A DNA stretch of 64,000 nt, from assembly GCF_002900365.1 (NCBI RefSeq), contig NZ_CP025979.1, forward strand, positions 2,232,001 to 2,296,000, in the 5' to 3' direction. Under the pieces are notes generated by a model. The model made no database searches and was not told the origin of the DNA. It was given only the letters and a program-made list of their open reading frames with translations. This document shows, one piece after another, positions 46,977-56,816 of this stretch. The position numbers were made by a program, and so were the translations under genes. This DNA comes from Escherichia marmotae (lineage in GTDB: Bacteria > Pseudomonadota > Gammaproteobacteria > Enterobacterales > Enterobacteriaceae). Numbering within the stretch: the first letter of the stretch is position 1; each line of letters opens with the position of its first letter.

Positions 46977-47968
46977 GCGGCAATTTCACGCAGGCGCAGG
47001 AAACTCCCTGGCGTTACGGTTTTCTGAACCTGATGCGTCGCGTTGATGTGCAGTTGTGCACCATCCCGGCTGGCGGCACATGGCAACCGAGGATGGAAAA
47101 ATTTCGCCTGGGACAAACACCTGCGCTGACCTTTGCACCAAGGGAAATCGCCAGTGTGAGCTGGCAGGAAGGACGACTGAACATCAGCCTTTACAGCCTC
47201 GGGCTGTGGGGGCCGAACGGCCCGCTACCGCTGCACTACACAGAACTGGCACATAACCGGACCGAAAGCCGCCGCGATCCGACACTAACTCGTTTTTCCG
47301 ATCTTTTTCATCACCGCTGGCTGACGCAATTTTACCAGGCATGGCGCAGCGCTCAGTCCGCCGGGGGCGGTCTGGATAATCCGCAACATGACCGCTTTGC
47401 CTTTTATATCGCCAGTCTCAGCGGACAGGATTTGCGGGAATGCGCCGACAGCCCGTTGCCGGATCACGTTCGCCTTGCGGCATCGGCTCATCTGGTGCGT
47501 GAATCCCGCAATCCGGACGGACTGGCAGCCACGCTGGCGCACTATTTCGGCGTGCCATTCCGGGTACAGGAGTACGTTTTGCACTGGATAGCCGTAGCAA
47601 ATGACGAGATCACCCGACTGGGCATTCCTGCCCCCTCTTCCGTTATTGGCAACGGCGCACTCATAGGACAGGCCGTACCGGACATGCAGTATAAGTTTCG
47701 GCTGGTCATTGGTTCGCTGACACTAGAGGATTACCAACGTTTTCTGCCTGGCGGCAATAATTTGCCGGTGCTGACGGAACTGGTTCGCGCCTTCACCGGT
47801 TTTGAATACTGCTGGGAAATTGAGCTACAGCTTAAACCACACACTGCACCTCCGGTTGTTACAGGCGGCCCATACCAGCTTGGCTGGACTGCCTGGGCTG
47901 GAAAGGCCATGCATGATAACCCGGTGACGGGCATGATTTTCGAACCTGAACACTATCTGGCGTACTGA
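46973..47968 (+). CDS. tssG: TssG baseplate protein
   Basis: 331 residues with the pattern PWRYGFLNLMRRVD, then LGLWGPNGPLPLHYTELA and a C-terminal CWEIELQL-like strand, matching TssG. Works with TssF. Begins on the tssF stop (ATGA). Confidence 0.94.
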   Translation: MSGNFTQAQETPWRYGFLNLMRRVDVQLCTIPAGGTWQPRMEKFRLGQTPALTFAPREIASVSWQEGRLNISLYSLGLWGPNGPLPLHYTELAHNRTESRRDPTLTRFSDLFHHRWLTQFYQAWRSAQSAGGGLDNPQHDRFAFYIASLSGQDLRECADSPLPDHVRLAASAHLVRESRNPDGLAATLAHYFGVPFRVQEYVLHWIAVANDEITRLGIPAPSSVIGNGALIGQAVPDMQYKFRLVIGSLTLEDYQRFLPGGNNLPVLTELVRAFTGFEYCWEIELQLKPHTAPPVVTGGPYQLGWTAWAGKAMHDNPVTGMIFEPEHYLAY

Positions 47969-47978
47969 GGATAATTTA

Positions 47979-49025
47979 ATGGAAACATCTCTGGCTGACC
48001 CTGTTTCGGCTGAATGCCCATGTGGCCCGGATCTGGAGTACGATCCTGAATACCTACTGCTGTTCACCCGCGCAACGCCGCGTGAAGAAGCGCAATACGG
48101 CGATTTTGTCAGTACGCCGGAAACCATTAACTGGGCGGAGCTTGAGCGGGATGCCCGCCGCCTGCTGACGCGCAGTAAAGATATCCGTATTCTGGTTGTC
48201 CTGCTGCGCTGCCGTATCCAGCAGGCCGGTGCCAGAGGGCTGGCGGAGGCATTTACCTTACTGGAAATGCTGTGCGCCACGTACCCGGACACCATCCATC
48301 CACAACTGCTCGCGACTGAAGATATCACCGCCGAAGATGCTACAGTAGCACGCAGTAACGCGCTGTCGGCGCTGCTGGACCACGAAGGAGTAATGGCGGA
48401 TATTCGTGGCATTATGCTGTCAAACAATGCTGCTATGCGCCTTCAGGTACGGGATGTGGAGCGTTCGCTGTCTGCATCACGCCCGACGGATGCGCTGGCA
48501 CCAGAATCAGTACGCCAGCAACTGGCCGACCTGGAAGCTCAAGGCGCACTGCCGCTGGATGCCTTTCGCCAGGCCTCGGAAACCACAGAGCGCCTGCAAT
48601 GTCATGCGCGTGCAACGCTGAATGATCATGCCCCGGACTTTTCGCGTCTTACACAATTGCTGGCCCTATTGCCAGGAGCGGTGCAGAGCACCACGCCGGA
48701 GATCCCGCCGCAACCGCAGGCTGAACAGCCGGAGAACGCCGCCATCGATCATACTGAACAGATACAGGCAGAGCACGTTGTGCCACCGGTACATACTGCG
48801 GTGGGAATATCTCCGCTGCCCGGCGCAGAACCCCGGCAGATCCGTGACCGGAACGACGCGCTGGAACGTTTACGAGTTATACGTCGATGGTTTGAGCACA
48901 GCGAACCGAGCAGCCCGACTATTCCCTTGCTGCGCCAGGCGGAACGGCTGATTGGAAAACGCTTCTCGGAGGTAATAAATGAAATTCCAGCAGAACTGCT
49001 GGAGAAATGGGATGCGCTGGAATAA
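47979..49025 (+). CDS. tssA: TssA, cap/initiator protein of sheath assembly
   Basis: 348 residues. The N-terminal ImpA_N domain is clear (PCGPDLEYDPEYLLLF, INWAELERDARRLLTRSKDI); the middle is Pro/Gln-rich and variable, and a short C-terminal helical domain closes with RLIGKRFSEVINEIP. The length places it among the shorter TssA classes. Last gene of the rightward arm and of the island before aspV; GAGGATAA precedes the ATG. Confidence 0.9.
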   Translation: METSLADPVSAECPCGPDLEYDPEYLLLFTRATPREEAQYGDFVSTPETINWAELERDARRLLTRSKDIRILVVLLRCRIQQAGARGLAEAFTLLEMLCATYPDTIHPQLLATEDITAEDATVARSNALSALLDHEGVMADIRGIMLSNNAAMRLQVRDVERSLSASRPTDALAPESVRQQLADLEAQGALPLDAFRQASETTERLQCHARATLNDHAPDFSRLTQLLALLPGAVQSTTPEIPPQPQAEQPENAAIDHTEQIQAEHVVPPVHTAVGISPLPGAEPRQIRDRNDALERLRVIRRWFEHSEPSSPTIPLLRQAERLIGKRFSEVINEIPAELLEKWDALE

Positions 49026-49135
49026 CAGAAATGGACGGAATGTATAACGGCTGGCCATTATATTATGTGGCCATTTTTTAAATCATATCCGTTTTAATTC
49101 TGGGGCAACAAATTCCCTCAGCGTCCAAAACGACG

Positions 49136-49165
49136 AAAGCCCGAATCATTACTGATTCGGGCTTT
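49136..49165 (-). terminator. Hairpin terminator downstream of aspV
   Basis: AAAGCCCGAATC, short loop, GATTCGGGCTTT: a symmetrical stem with A/T flanks 9 bp beyond the tRNA 3' end on the minus strand. It could serve aspV and, from the other side, the tssA arm. Confidence 0.8.
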
Positions 49166-49173
49166 CTGAATAC

Positions 49174-49250
49174 TGGCGGAACGGACGGGACTCGAACCCG
49201 CGCCCCCCTGCGTGACAGGCAGGTATTCTAACCGACTGAACTACCGCTCC
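49174..49250 (-). tRNA. aspV: tRNA-Asp(GTC), aspV
   Basis: 77 nt on the minus strand: GGAGCGGTAGTTCAG start, anticodon loop CTGTCAC and encoded CCA end. The only difference from the second tRNA-Asp in this window (aspU, 61429-61505) is in the variable loop: GGGGGGCGCGGG here versus GGGGGTCGCGGG there. Known integration hot spot for T6SS islands in pathogenic E. coli; the island lies at its 3' side. No duplicated tRNA 3' end was seen at the other island edge. Confidence 0.97.
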
Positions 49251-49382
49251 GCGTTGTGTTCCGTTGGGAACGAGGCGAATATTACGGACTGCCTCGTTCT
49301 TCGTCAACGGTTTTTCTCATCTTTTGAATCGTTTGCTGCAAAAATCGCCCAACGTGCTATTTTTAGCGCCTTCAACGGATAA

Positions 49383-50114
49383 TTATGCCCGCCAGAGGCA
49401 GCTTCCGCCCTTCTTCTGCACCAGATCAAGACGGGCTTCATGCGCTGCAAGCTCTTCATCTGTCGCAAAAACAACGCGTAACTTACTTGCCTGGCGCACA
49501 ATACGCTGAATTGTCGCTTCGCCTTGTTGCTGCTGTGTCTCTCCTTCCATCGCAAAAGCCATCGACGTTTGACCACCGGTCATCGCCAGATAAACTTCCG
49601 CCAGGATCTGAGCATCGAGTAATGCCCCGTGCAGCGTACGCTTACTGTTATCTATTTCATAGCGAGCGCATAACGCATCGAGGCTGTTGCGCTTGCCAGG
49701 AAACATTTTCCTCGCTACCGCAAGGCTATCGGTTACCTTACAGAAGGTATTGGTCTTTGGAATATCGCGCTTGAGCAGCGAAAACTCGTAGTCCATAAAG
49801 CCGATATCGAACGCTGCGTTATGGATCACCAGCTCCGCGCCGCGGATATAGTCCATAAACTCATCAGCTACGTCGGCAAACGTGGGCTTATCAAGCAAAA
49901 ATTCATCGGCAATACCGTGTACGCCAAAGGCTTCCGGGTCTACCAGCCGATCGGGCTTCAGATAAACGTGGAAGTTATTGCCCGTCAGACGACGGTTCAC
50001 CACTTCAACGGCACCAATCTCAATAATCTTGTGGCCTTCATAGTGCGCGCCAATCTGGTTCATACCGGTGGTTTCGGTATCGAGAACGATCTGGCGTGTA
50101 ATTGCAGTGCTCAT
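49383..50114 (-). CDS. dnaQ: DNA polymerase III epsilon subunit (proofreading exonuclease)
   Basis: 243 residues from MSTAITRQI, the established start; the in-frame ATG three codons upstream is less likely. DEDDh exonuclease residues: Asp12 and Glu14 (LDTETTG), His162/Asp167 (LHGALLDAQ), Asp103 (NAAFDIGF). The C-terminal segment, which binds the alpha subunit, is intact. Divergent from rnhA with 64 bp between the starts, where both promoters overlap. Confidence 0.97.
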   Translation of the reverse strand: MSTAITRQIVLDTETTGMNQIGAHYEGHKIIEIGAVEVVNRRLTGNNFHVYLKPDRLVDPEAFGVHGIADEFLLDKPTFADVADEFMDYIRGAELVIHNAAFDIGFMDYEFSLLKRDIPKTNTFCKVTDSLAVARKMFPGKRNSLDALCARYEIDNSKRTLHGALLDAQILAEVYLAMTGGQTSMAFAMEGETQQQQGEATIQRIVRQASKLRVVFATDEELAAHEARLDLVQKKGGSCLWRA

Positions 50115-50178
50115 AGCGGTCATTTATGTCAGACTTGTCTTTTTACAGTTCGATTCAATTACAGGAAGTCTACCAGAG

Positions 50179-50646
50179 ATGCTTAAACAGGTAGAAATTT
50201 TCACCGATGGTTCATGTCTGGGTAATCCCGGGCCGGGTGGTTATGGCGCTATTTTACGCTATCGCGGACGCGAAAAAACCTTTAGCGCAGGCTACACCCG
50301 CACCACCAACAACCGTATGGAGTTGATGGCTGCTATTGTCGCGCTGGAAGCGTTAAAAGAACATTGCGAAGTCATTTTGAGTACCGACAGCCAGTATGTC
50401 CGCCAGGGGATCACCCAGTGGATCCATAACTGGAAAAAACGGGGCTGGAAAACCGCAGACAAAAAACCGGTAAAAAATGTCGATCTCTGGCAACGTCTCG
50501 ATGCCGCGTTGGGTCAGCATCAAATCAAATGGGAATGGGTTAAAGGCCATGCCGGGCATCCGGAAAACGAACGTTGCGATGAACTGGCTCGCACAGCAGC
50601 GATGAATCCCACGCTGGAAGATACGGGCTATCAAGCCGAAGTTTAA
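50179..50646 (+). CDS. rnhA: Ribonuclease HI
   Basis: 155 residues from MLKQVEIF; the upstream in-frame start would reach into dnaQ. Active-site carboxylates Asp10 (FTDGS), Glu48 (MELMA), Asp70 (STDSQY) and Asp134 (RCDELA) are all present. Cleaves RNA in RNA-DNA hybrids. Its stop overlaps the 3' end of yafS by 4 bp. Confidence 0.97.
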   Translation: MLKQVEIFTDGSCLGNPGPGGYGAILRYRGREKTFSAGYTRTTNNRMELMAAIVALEALKEHCEVILSTDSQYVRQGITQWIHNWKKRGWKTADKKPVKNVDLWQRLDAALGQHQIKWEWVKGHAGHPENERCDELARTAAMNPTLEDTGYQAEV

Positions 50647-51365
50647 GCCTGCGGCTTACGAAATTGCCGGGTGGCACCAACCGCCTGGCGAATTCGCGGT
50701 TTGTTTTTGCTCTGTTTCATCGGGTTGAGCGTTAGAGGAATAGTCCGTTTCCGGGCAACAATAAGTTGTAAGCAACCAAGCGCAGGAATATGCGTGCTCA
50801 ATAGTTTTCCACCATATTTGTTCCACGGGAGAACATGGAAACGGCTGGCATGCACTACTTCAAAATTCAACAAAGAAAGCCAGTCCAGTTGCCGCATCAG
50901 GGTAAACATCCGTCTATTATAGGGCGATGTTTTTCGCAATACCGGCACAAGTTTACGTAATCCCATTAAACTGATGGGATTGAAGCCAGTAATAACCAGC
51001 CAACCATCATCAATCAATACCCTATCGGCTTCGCGTAATAAACGATGCGGGTCAGTGCACCACGGCAACGTATGCGCCAGTAGACAAACATCGACGGATT
51101 TATCGGCAAAAGGAAGATGAAGCGGATCCACCTGCACTTGTACGGGCGTTCCTTGTGCAGAAACATTCACTTGATGAGAAACCGCGCACGCTTCGCAATT
51201 GATTTCTGCGCTTAAATTGCCAATCTTAAGCAGATGAAAACCATACATTTTAGCGAACCATGGGTTGAGCTGACGCTCCAGCGCCTTGCGATAAAGCTCT
51301 CCCCAGGGCAAATCGCCCCAGCAATCAGGAGCCACGACAGTTTGAGGGTTCCTTGCCGGTTTCAT
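50643..51365 (-). CDS. yafS: YafS, predicted SAM-dependent methyltransferase
   Basis: 240 residues (start at the second of two ATGs). Methyltransferase-type fold: DPLHLPFADKSVDVCLLAHT matches the class I motif around the acidic loop, and ADRVLIDDGWLVITGFNP the later strand. The glycine-rich motif I is weak (LLKIGNL). Substrate unknown. Divergent from gloB (about 30 bp). Confidence 0.85.
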   Translation of the reverse strand: MKPARNPQTVVAPDCWGDLPWGELYRKALERQLNPWFAKMYGFHLLKIGNLSAEINCEACAVSHQVNVSAQGTPVQVQVDPLHLPFADKSVDVCLLAHTLPWCTDPHRLLREADRVLIDDGWLVITGFNPISLMGLRKLVPVLRKTSPYNRRMFTLMRQLDWLSLLNFEVVHASRFHVLPWNKYGGKLLSTHIPALGCLQLIVARKRTIPLTLNPMKQSKNKPRIRQAVGATRQFRKPQA

Positions 51366-51398
51366 CACAACCTTCCGTTTCGCACTGAGAGGTAATCT

Positions 51399-52154
51399 AT
51401 GAATCTTAACAGTATTTCCGCCTTTGATGACAATTACATCTGGGTTTTGTCTGATGAAGCAGGTCGTTGCCTGATTGTCGATCCGGGAGAGGCAGAACCT
51501 GTATTAAAGGCGATTTCAGATAACAACTGGCAACCAGTAGCGATTTTCCTCACTCACCATCACCACGATCACGTTGGCGGTGTAAAAGAACTGGTAGAAA
51601 AGTATCCGCAAATTGTGGTGTATGGACCCGAAGAGACACAAGATAAGGGAACAACGCAGGTAGTCAAAGATGGCGATACTGCCTTCGTTTTAGGGCATGA
51701 ATTTAGTGTAATTGCTACACCAGGTCACACTTTAGGACATATCTGTTACTTCAGTAATCCTTATCTATTTTGCGGCGATACTTTGTTTTCTGGAGGATGC
51801 GGGAGGATATTTGAAGGTACTCCACCACAGATGTATCAATCACTTAAAAAACTAAGTGAACTTCCTGATGATACATTGGTGTGTTGTGCTCATGAATATA
51901 CTTTATCAAATATGAAGTTTGCCTTGAGTATTCTTCCGCACGATTTGTCCATAAATGATTATTATCGTAAAGTTAAGGAGTTACGGGCAAAAAATCAAAT
52001 AACACTCCCCGTAATTCTGAAAAATGAGCGACAAATTAATGTTTTTTTGAGAACAGAAGATATTGATTTAATTAATGTAATTAATAAAGAAACATTATTG
52101 CAACAACCTGAAGAGCGTTTTGCATGGTTAAGGTCAAAGAAAGATAGGTTCTGA
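51399..52154 (+). CDS. gloB: Hydroxyacylglutathione hydrolase (glyoxalase II)
   Basis: 251 residues, metallo-beta-lactamase fold. Metal-binding motif THHHHDH gives His53, His55, Asp57 and His58; further ligands are in TPGHTLGH and CGDTLF. Hydrolyses S-lactoylglutathione in methylglyoxal detoxification. The 3' half is AT-richer than the 5' half, but the protein keeps the normal E. coli pattern throughout. Confidence 0.96.
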   Translation: MNLNSISAFDDNYIWVLSDEAGRCLIVDPGEAEPVLKAISDNNWQPVAIFLTHHHHDHVGGVKELVEKYPQIVVYGPEETQDKGTTQVVKDGDTAFVLGHEFSVIATPGHTLGHICYFSNPYLFCGDTLFSGGCGRIFEGTPPQMYQSLKKLSELPDDTLVCCAHEYTLSNMKFALSILPHDLSINDYYRKVKELRAKNQITLPVILKNERQINVFLRTEDIDLINVINKETLLQQPEERFAWLRSKKDRF

Positions 52155-52225
52155 TAAAACTTTCTTGTCATTGGCTTCGCTCGCCGTTATGATCGGTCGT
52201 CTTTTAAGCAACTATTGACACACAC

Positions 52226-53584
52226 ATGAAGGCAAAAGCGATATTACTCGCCTCTGTCCTGCTCGTAGGTTGCCAGAGTACCGGTAACGTTCAACAGCAC
52301 GCACAGAGCCTTTCTGCAGCTGGTCAAGGGGAAGCAGCAAAGTTTACAAGTCAGGCACGATGGATGGACGATGGGACGTCTATCGCGCCAGATGGTGACT
52401 TGTGGGCTTTCATAGGCGACGAGCTAAAGATGGGAATTCCGGAAAATGACCGGATTCGCGAACAGAAACAGAAATATTTACGCAATAAGAGCTATCTCCA
52501 CGATGTAACTTTACGGGCAGAGCCGTATATGTACTGGATTGCCGGGCAAGTTAAAAAACGTAACATGCCTATGGAACTGGTACTACTACCCATAGTGGAG
52601 AGCGCTTTTGATCCTCACGCAACGTCTGGCGCCAATGCCGCAGGCATCTGGCAGATCATTCCGAGCACGGGGCGCAATTATGGTTTGAAACAGACCCGCA
52701 ATTATGATGCGCGTCGCGATGTTGTTGCTTCAACAACGGCTGCGCTGAACATGATGCAGCGTCTGAACAAAATGTTTGACGGCGACTGGCTTCTGACCGT
52801 AGCGGCTTATAACAGCGGCGAAGGTCGAGTCATGAAGGCAATTAAAACGAACAAAGCGCGTGGTAAATCCACAGACTTCTGGTCGTTACCGTTGCCACAG
52901 GAAACGAAGCAGTACGTGCCTAAAATGCTGGCATTGAGTGATATTCTCAAGAATAGCAAGCGTTATGGCGTACGTCTGCCGACGACCGATGAAAGCCGTG
53001 CTCTGGCGCGTGTACACCTGAGTAGCCCAGTTGAAATGGCGAAGGTTGCAGATATGGCGGGAATTTCTGTCAGCAAGCTGAAGACATTCAACGCTGGCGT
53101 AAAAGGTTCCACGCTGGGCGCAAGTGGTCCGCAATACGTGATGGTGCCAAAGAAACATGCAGATCAACTGCGTGAATCTCTGGCTTCAGGCGAAATTGCT
53201 GCCGTACAATCAACACTGGTTGCCGACAATACGCCACTTAACAGCCGTGTTTACACCGTACGCTCTGGCGACACGCTTTCAAGCATCGCTTCACGTCTCG
53301 GCGTAAGCACAAAGAATTTGCAGCAGTGGAACAATCTGCGCGGTTCTAAGCTGAAACCCGGCCAAAGTCTGACGATTGGCGCGGGTAATAGCGCACAGCG
53401 GCTGGCAAACAACAGCGATAGCATTACGTATCGTGTGCGCAAAGGCGATTCGCTTTCAAGCATTGCTAAGCGTCACGGCGTGAACATCAAAGATGTGATG
53501 CGCTGGAACAGCGACACTGCGAATCTGCAACCAGGCGATAAGCTGACGTTGTTTGTAAAAAACAACAACATGCCAGATTCCTGA
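52226..53584 (+). CDS. mltD: Membrane-bound lytic murein transglycosylase D
   Basis: 452 residues: lipoprotein signal with lipobox LVGC (Cys16), SLT domain with catalytic Glu125 (PIVESAFDP), GIWQIIPSTG and AAYNSGEG, then two LysM domains (about 341-384 and 400-445) with YxVRxGDxLSSIA. Cleaves glycan strands producing 1,6-anhydro ends. Its natural terminator is split by an IS256 copy 32 bp after the stop. Confidence 0.97.
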   Translation: MKAKAILLASVLLVGCQSTGNVQQHAQSLSAAGQGEAAKFTSQARWMDDGTSIAPDGDLWAFIGDELKMGIPENDRIREQKQKYLRNKSYLHDVTLRAEPYMYWIAGQVKKRNMPMELVLLPIVESAFDPHATSGANAAGIWQIIPSTGRNYGLKQTRNYDARRDVVASTTAALNMMQRLNKMFDGDWLLTVAAYNSGEGRVMKAIKTNKARGKSTDFWSLPLPQETKQYVPKMLALSDILKNSKRYGVRLPTTDESRALARVHLSSPVEMAKVADMAGISVSKLKTFNAGVKGSTLGASGPQYVMVPKKHADQLRESLASGEIAAVQSTLVADNTPLNSRVYTVRSGDTLSSIASRLGVSTKNLQQWNNLRGSKLKPGQSLTIGAGNSAQRLANNSDSITYRVRKGDSLSSIAKRHGVNIKDVMRWNSDTANLQPGDKLTLFVKNNNMPDS

Positions 53585-53616
53585 CAAACCAGATAACAGA
53601 AAGGCACCGATTCCCC

Positions 53617-54931
53617 GAGCCTGTACATAGATTTGTGTAATTGCCTGATTTTGATATGTTCAATCCAGCATCAAATGAAGGTTAATTTATGGACGAAAAA
53701 CAGTTACAGGCTCTGGCTAACGAACTGGCCAAAAACCTCAAAACCCCTGAAGACCTCAGTCAGTTTGATCGGCTGCTGAAAAAGCTCAGCGTTGAAGCCG
53801 CTCTCAATGCAGAGATGACACACCATCCTGGGTATGAGAAAAATCAGTCCAGACCAGGAGCTAACTCCCGCAACGGTTTTTCCACAAAGACCGTTATCAC
53901 AGGCGACGGTCCACTGGAACTGCGTACTCCGCGCGATCGTGACGGTACCTTCGAACCACAACTGGTAAAGAAAAATCAGACCCGTATTACCGGGATGGAT
54001 AACCAGATCCTCTCGTTGTATGCCAAAGGGATGACCACCCGTGAGATAGCTGCTGCGTTCAAAGAACTGTATGACGCAGATGTTTCACCGGCACTGATAT
54101 CAAAGGTTACCGATGCCGTGATGGAGCAGGTTGTAGAATGGCAAAACCGACCACTGGATGCTGTTTACCCCATTGTTTATCTTGACTGTATCGTCCTGAA
54201 AGTTCGGCAGGACAGTCGCGTCATCAACAAATCGGTGTTCCTGGCACTGGGCATCAATATCGAAGGTCAGAAAGAACTGCTGGGTATGTGGCTGGCCGAA
54301 AATGAAGGGGCGAAGTTCTGGCTCAATGTGCTGACTGAACTGAAAAACCGCGGTCTGAACGATATCCTCATCGCCTGTGTGGATGGCCTGAAAGGCTTCC
54401 CGGATGCCATCAACACAGTATATCCGAAGGCCCGCATCCAGTTATGCATCGTGCATATGGTGCGCAACAGCCTGCGCTTCGTGTCATGGAAGGACTACAA
54501 AGCCGTCACTCGCGACCTGAAAGCGATTTATCAGGCTCCCACGGAAGAGGCAGGCCAGCAGGCACTGGAAGCGTTCGCTGCGGCCTGGGACTGTCGCTAT
54601 CCTCAGATAAGCCGAAGCTGGCAGGCTAACTGGCCGAATCTTGCCACGTTCTTCGCTTATCCAACGGACATCCGCAAAGTGATCTATACGACGAATGCCA
54701 TCGAGTCGCTAAACAGCGTGATCCGCCATGCGCTCAAAAAGCGTAAAGTGTTCCCGACAGACGACTCGGTGAAAAAAGTGGTGTGGCTGGCAATCCAGTC
54801 TGCGTCCCAGAAATGGACGATGCCGTTGAAGGACTGGCGAATGGCAATGAGCCGCTTTATTATCGAGTTCGGTGACCGCCTGGACGGTCACTTCTGAGAA
54901 AAGGCATTTACACAGAATCTTAAACAGGCTC
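53617..54931 (+). mobile_element. IS256-family insertion sequence, copy 2 (1,315 bp)
   Basis: Ends GAGCCTGTACATAGATTTGT and, inverted, GAGCCTGTTTAAGATTCTGT. Flanked by the 8-bp duplication GATTCCCC (53609-53616 and 54932-54939), so this is a simple insertion. Opposite in orientation to copy 1 at 9132-10446, which encodes the same protein. Confidence 0.95.
53689..54897 (+). CDS. IS256-family transposase, copy 2
   Basis: 402 residues, identical in protein sequence to copy 1, intact start (ATGGACGAAAAACAG) after AAGGTTAATTT and intact stop. Same DDE-type catalytic blocks (YLDCIVLK, CVDGLKGFPDA, TNAIESLNS). Identity of the two proteins suggests recent spread. Confidence 0.95.
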   Translation: MDEKQLQALANELAKNLKTPEDLSQFDRLLKKLSVEAALNAEMTHHPGYEKNQSRPGANSRNGFSTKTVITGDGPLELRTPRDRDGTFEPQLVKKNQTRITGMDNQILSLYAKGMTTREIAAAFKELYDADVSPALISKVTDAVMEQVVEWQNRPLDAVYPIVYLDCIVLKVRQDSRVINKSVFLALGINIEGQKELLGMWLAENEGAKFWLNVLTELKNRGLNDILIACVDGLKGFPDAINTVYPKARIQLCIVHMVRNSLRFVSWKDYKAVTRDLKAIYQAPTEEAGQQALEAFAAAWDCRYPQISRSWQANWPNLATFFAYPTDIRKVIYTTNAIESLNSVIRHALKKRKVFPTDDSVKKVVWLAIQSASQKWTMPLKDWRMAMSRFIIEFGDRLDGHF

Positions 54932-55802
54932 GATTCCCCCGGTGCCTTTTTTATTTATGCCGCTTTATGAGCTTCAATCATAATAGTATCACTGGTGAAA
55001 GAGCCATCATTCTGCAAGGCAAAATACGTTTTCACCTCTGTAGATGCGCTCTGTTGGTAAACACGAATAGCGTCTGCTAATACTTCTGGCGTGCGCATTC
55101 TCGCGACCCACGAAGAAAATTCCAGCGGCAATTTATCGGTGATCAAGTTATCAACAACCAGACTGGCTTCATTGACTAACGCCAACCATTCGCCGCTGGA
55201 GTAGTTGCGCACGTGAGAAGTATCACGTAACGCTTCTACCGTCTGTAACCAAATATCGCGCACCGAATGACCCGGTGACATCACATCCATCACAATCAAC
55301 AGACCACCGGGCTTCAGTACCCGATTCACTTCACGCAGTGCCGCACCGACATCATGCCAGTGATGGGCAGAATAACGACTGATAACAATATCAAAAGAGC
55401 GATCGGCAAATGGCAGGCATTCAGCATATCCCTTGCGAGTAGTGATATTTGTCAGTTGCCGTGCATTGGCCGCTTGTGTAACAACATCCAGCATTTGTGA
55501 AGATAAATCATACGCCACCACCGCCTGCACATTTTGCGCCGCGACAAAGCTGGCATGTCCTGCTCCACAGCCCATATCAAGCACGCAAGCTTCAGGATAT
55601 CCGGCCAGACGCGCAGCCAGACGCTGCAAGTCTCGCCCGGATGCATGCACGGTACTGGTTAAATACTCACTGGCCTGCGAGCTAAACTGCTTTTCTACAT
55701 GGTCATGGTGGGATTGTGTGTAACCGGCTCATTTAAACCGTCTGGTCTGTTTCCTCCGGCTCTACAAAAATAATGTCCATCATTTTTAATGGACACTATC
55801 GT

Positions 55803-56450
55803 ATGAAACACCGGACCTGAATCACTGAAGCTTTACGTCTTCACTTTGAAGAACATTTACCCCGGGTTGTGGCCGGGCGTCGCCTGGGTGTACCAAAATC
55901 AACAGTTTGTAGTATGTTCGTGCGCTTTCGGAGAGCTGGCCTTTCGTGGCCTTTGCCCGCAGGCATGTCGGAGCAGGAACTTGATGCCTGCCTTTACGGA
56001 CAATTTTCCACGGTACCAGTCGTACGTCCTGAAAGCACCGTTATATCCGAAGCCCCCGTGGTAAAAAAACGTCCCCGGCGGCCCAACTTCCCTTATGAGT
56101 TTAAAATCGCCTTAGTGGAGCAGTCACTGCAGCCCGGAGCCTGTGTGGCGCAGATCGCCCGGGAAAACGGAATCAACGATAACCTGCTCTTCAACTGGCG
56201 CCATCAATACCGGAAAGGTGGCCTGCTGCCTTCCGGAAAAAATATGCCGGCACTGCTTCCCGTGACGTTAACGCCGGAGCCGGATAATAAAATCCCGGCC
56301 CCCGCACAGGAACCAGAGCAGATAAATACACCGTCCGACAGTCTGTGTTGTGAGCTGGTTCTGCCGGCCGGAACTCTCAGGCTTAAAGGTAAACTGACGC
56401 CGGCGTTATTACAGACACTTATCCGCGAAATAAAAGGGAGCAGCCACTGA
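55803..56450 (+). pseudogene. tnpA: IS66 tnpA, copy 2, with stop at codon 6
   Basis: Begins ATGAAACACCGGACC as in copy 1, but the next codon is TGA (55818-55820) where copy 1 has TGG. The remaining frame is open to 56450 and could restart at GTG 55869 (193 residues, AGRRLGVPKS), losing the first 22 residues. The helix-turn-helix part is retained. Confidence 0.88.
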
Positions 56451-56797
56451 TGATATCTCTCCCTGCAGGTTCGCGTATCTGGCTGGTTGCAGGTATCACC
56501 GATATGCGAAATGGCTTTAACGGCCTGGCATCAAAAGTTCAGAACGTCCTGAAGGATGACCCGTTCTCCGGACACCTGTTCATCTTCCGCGGACGCCGGG
56601 GTGACCAGATAAAAGTGTTGTGGGCTGACAGTGACGGACTGTGCCTCTTCACCAAACGCCTGGAGCGGGGCCGCTTCGTCTGGCCAGTCACCCGTGACGG
56701 CAAGGTGCACCTTACTCCGGCTCAGTTATCCATGCTTCTTGAAGGTATCAACTGGAAGCACCCGAAACGAACGGAACGCGCTGGAATCCGCATATAA
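56450..56797 (+). CDS. tnpB: IS66 accessory protein TnpB, copy 2
   Basis: 115 residues, same family blocks as copy 1 (TDMRNGFNGLA, HLFIFRGRRGDQ) with one visible substitution (SMLLEG for SMLPEG). Overlaps the tnpA stop. Confidence 0.93.
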   Translation: MISLPAGSRIWLVAGITDMRNGFNGLASKVQNVLKDDPFSGHLFIFRGRRGDQIKVLWADSDGLCLFTKRLERGRFVWPVTRDGKVHLTPAQLSMLLEGINWKHPKRTERAGIRI

Positions 56798-56816
56798 CCC
56801 GTTGTAAAGTGAGGAT

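Larger units (their letters stand above)
53601..54954 (+). terminator. mltD terminator, split by IS256 copy 2
   Basis: Left half 53601-53616 (AAAGGCACCGATTCCCC) and right half 54932-54954 (GATTCCCCCGGTGCC then TTTTTTA). Without the IS and one copy of GATTCCCC the sequence is GGCACCG, loop ATTCCCC, CGGTGCC and a T-run: a classical intrinsic terminator. The two arms are now 1.3 kb apart, so the hairpin cannot form normally. Confidence 0.85.
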
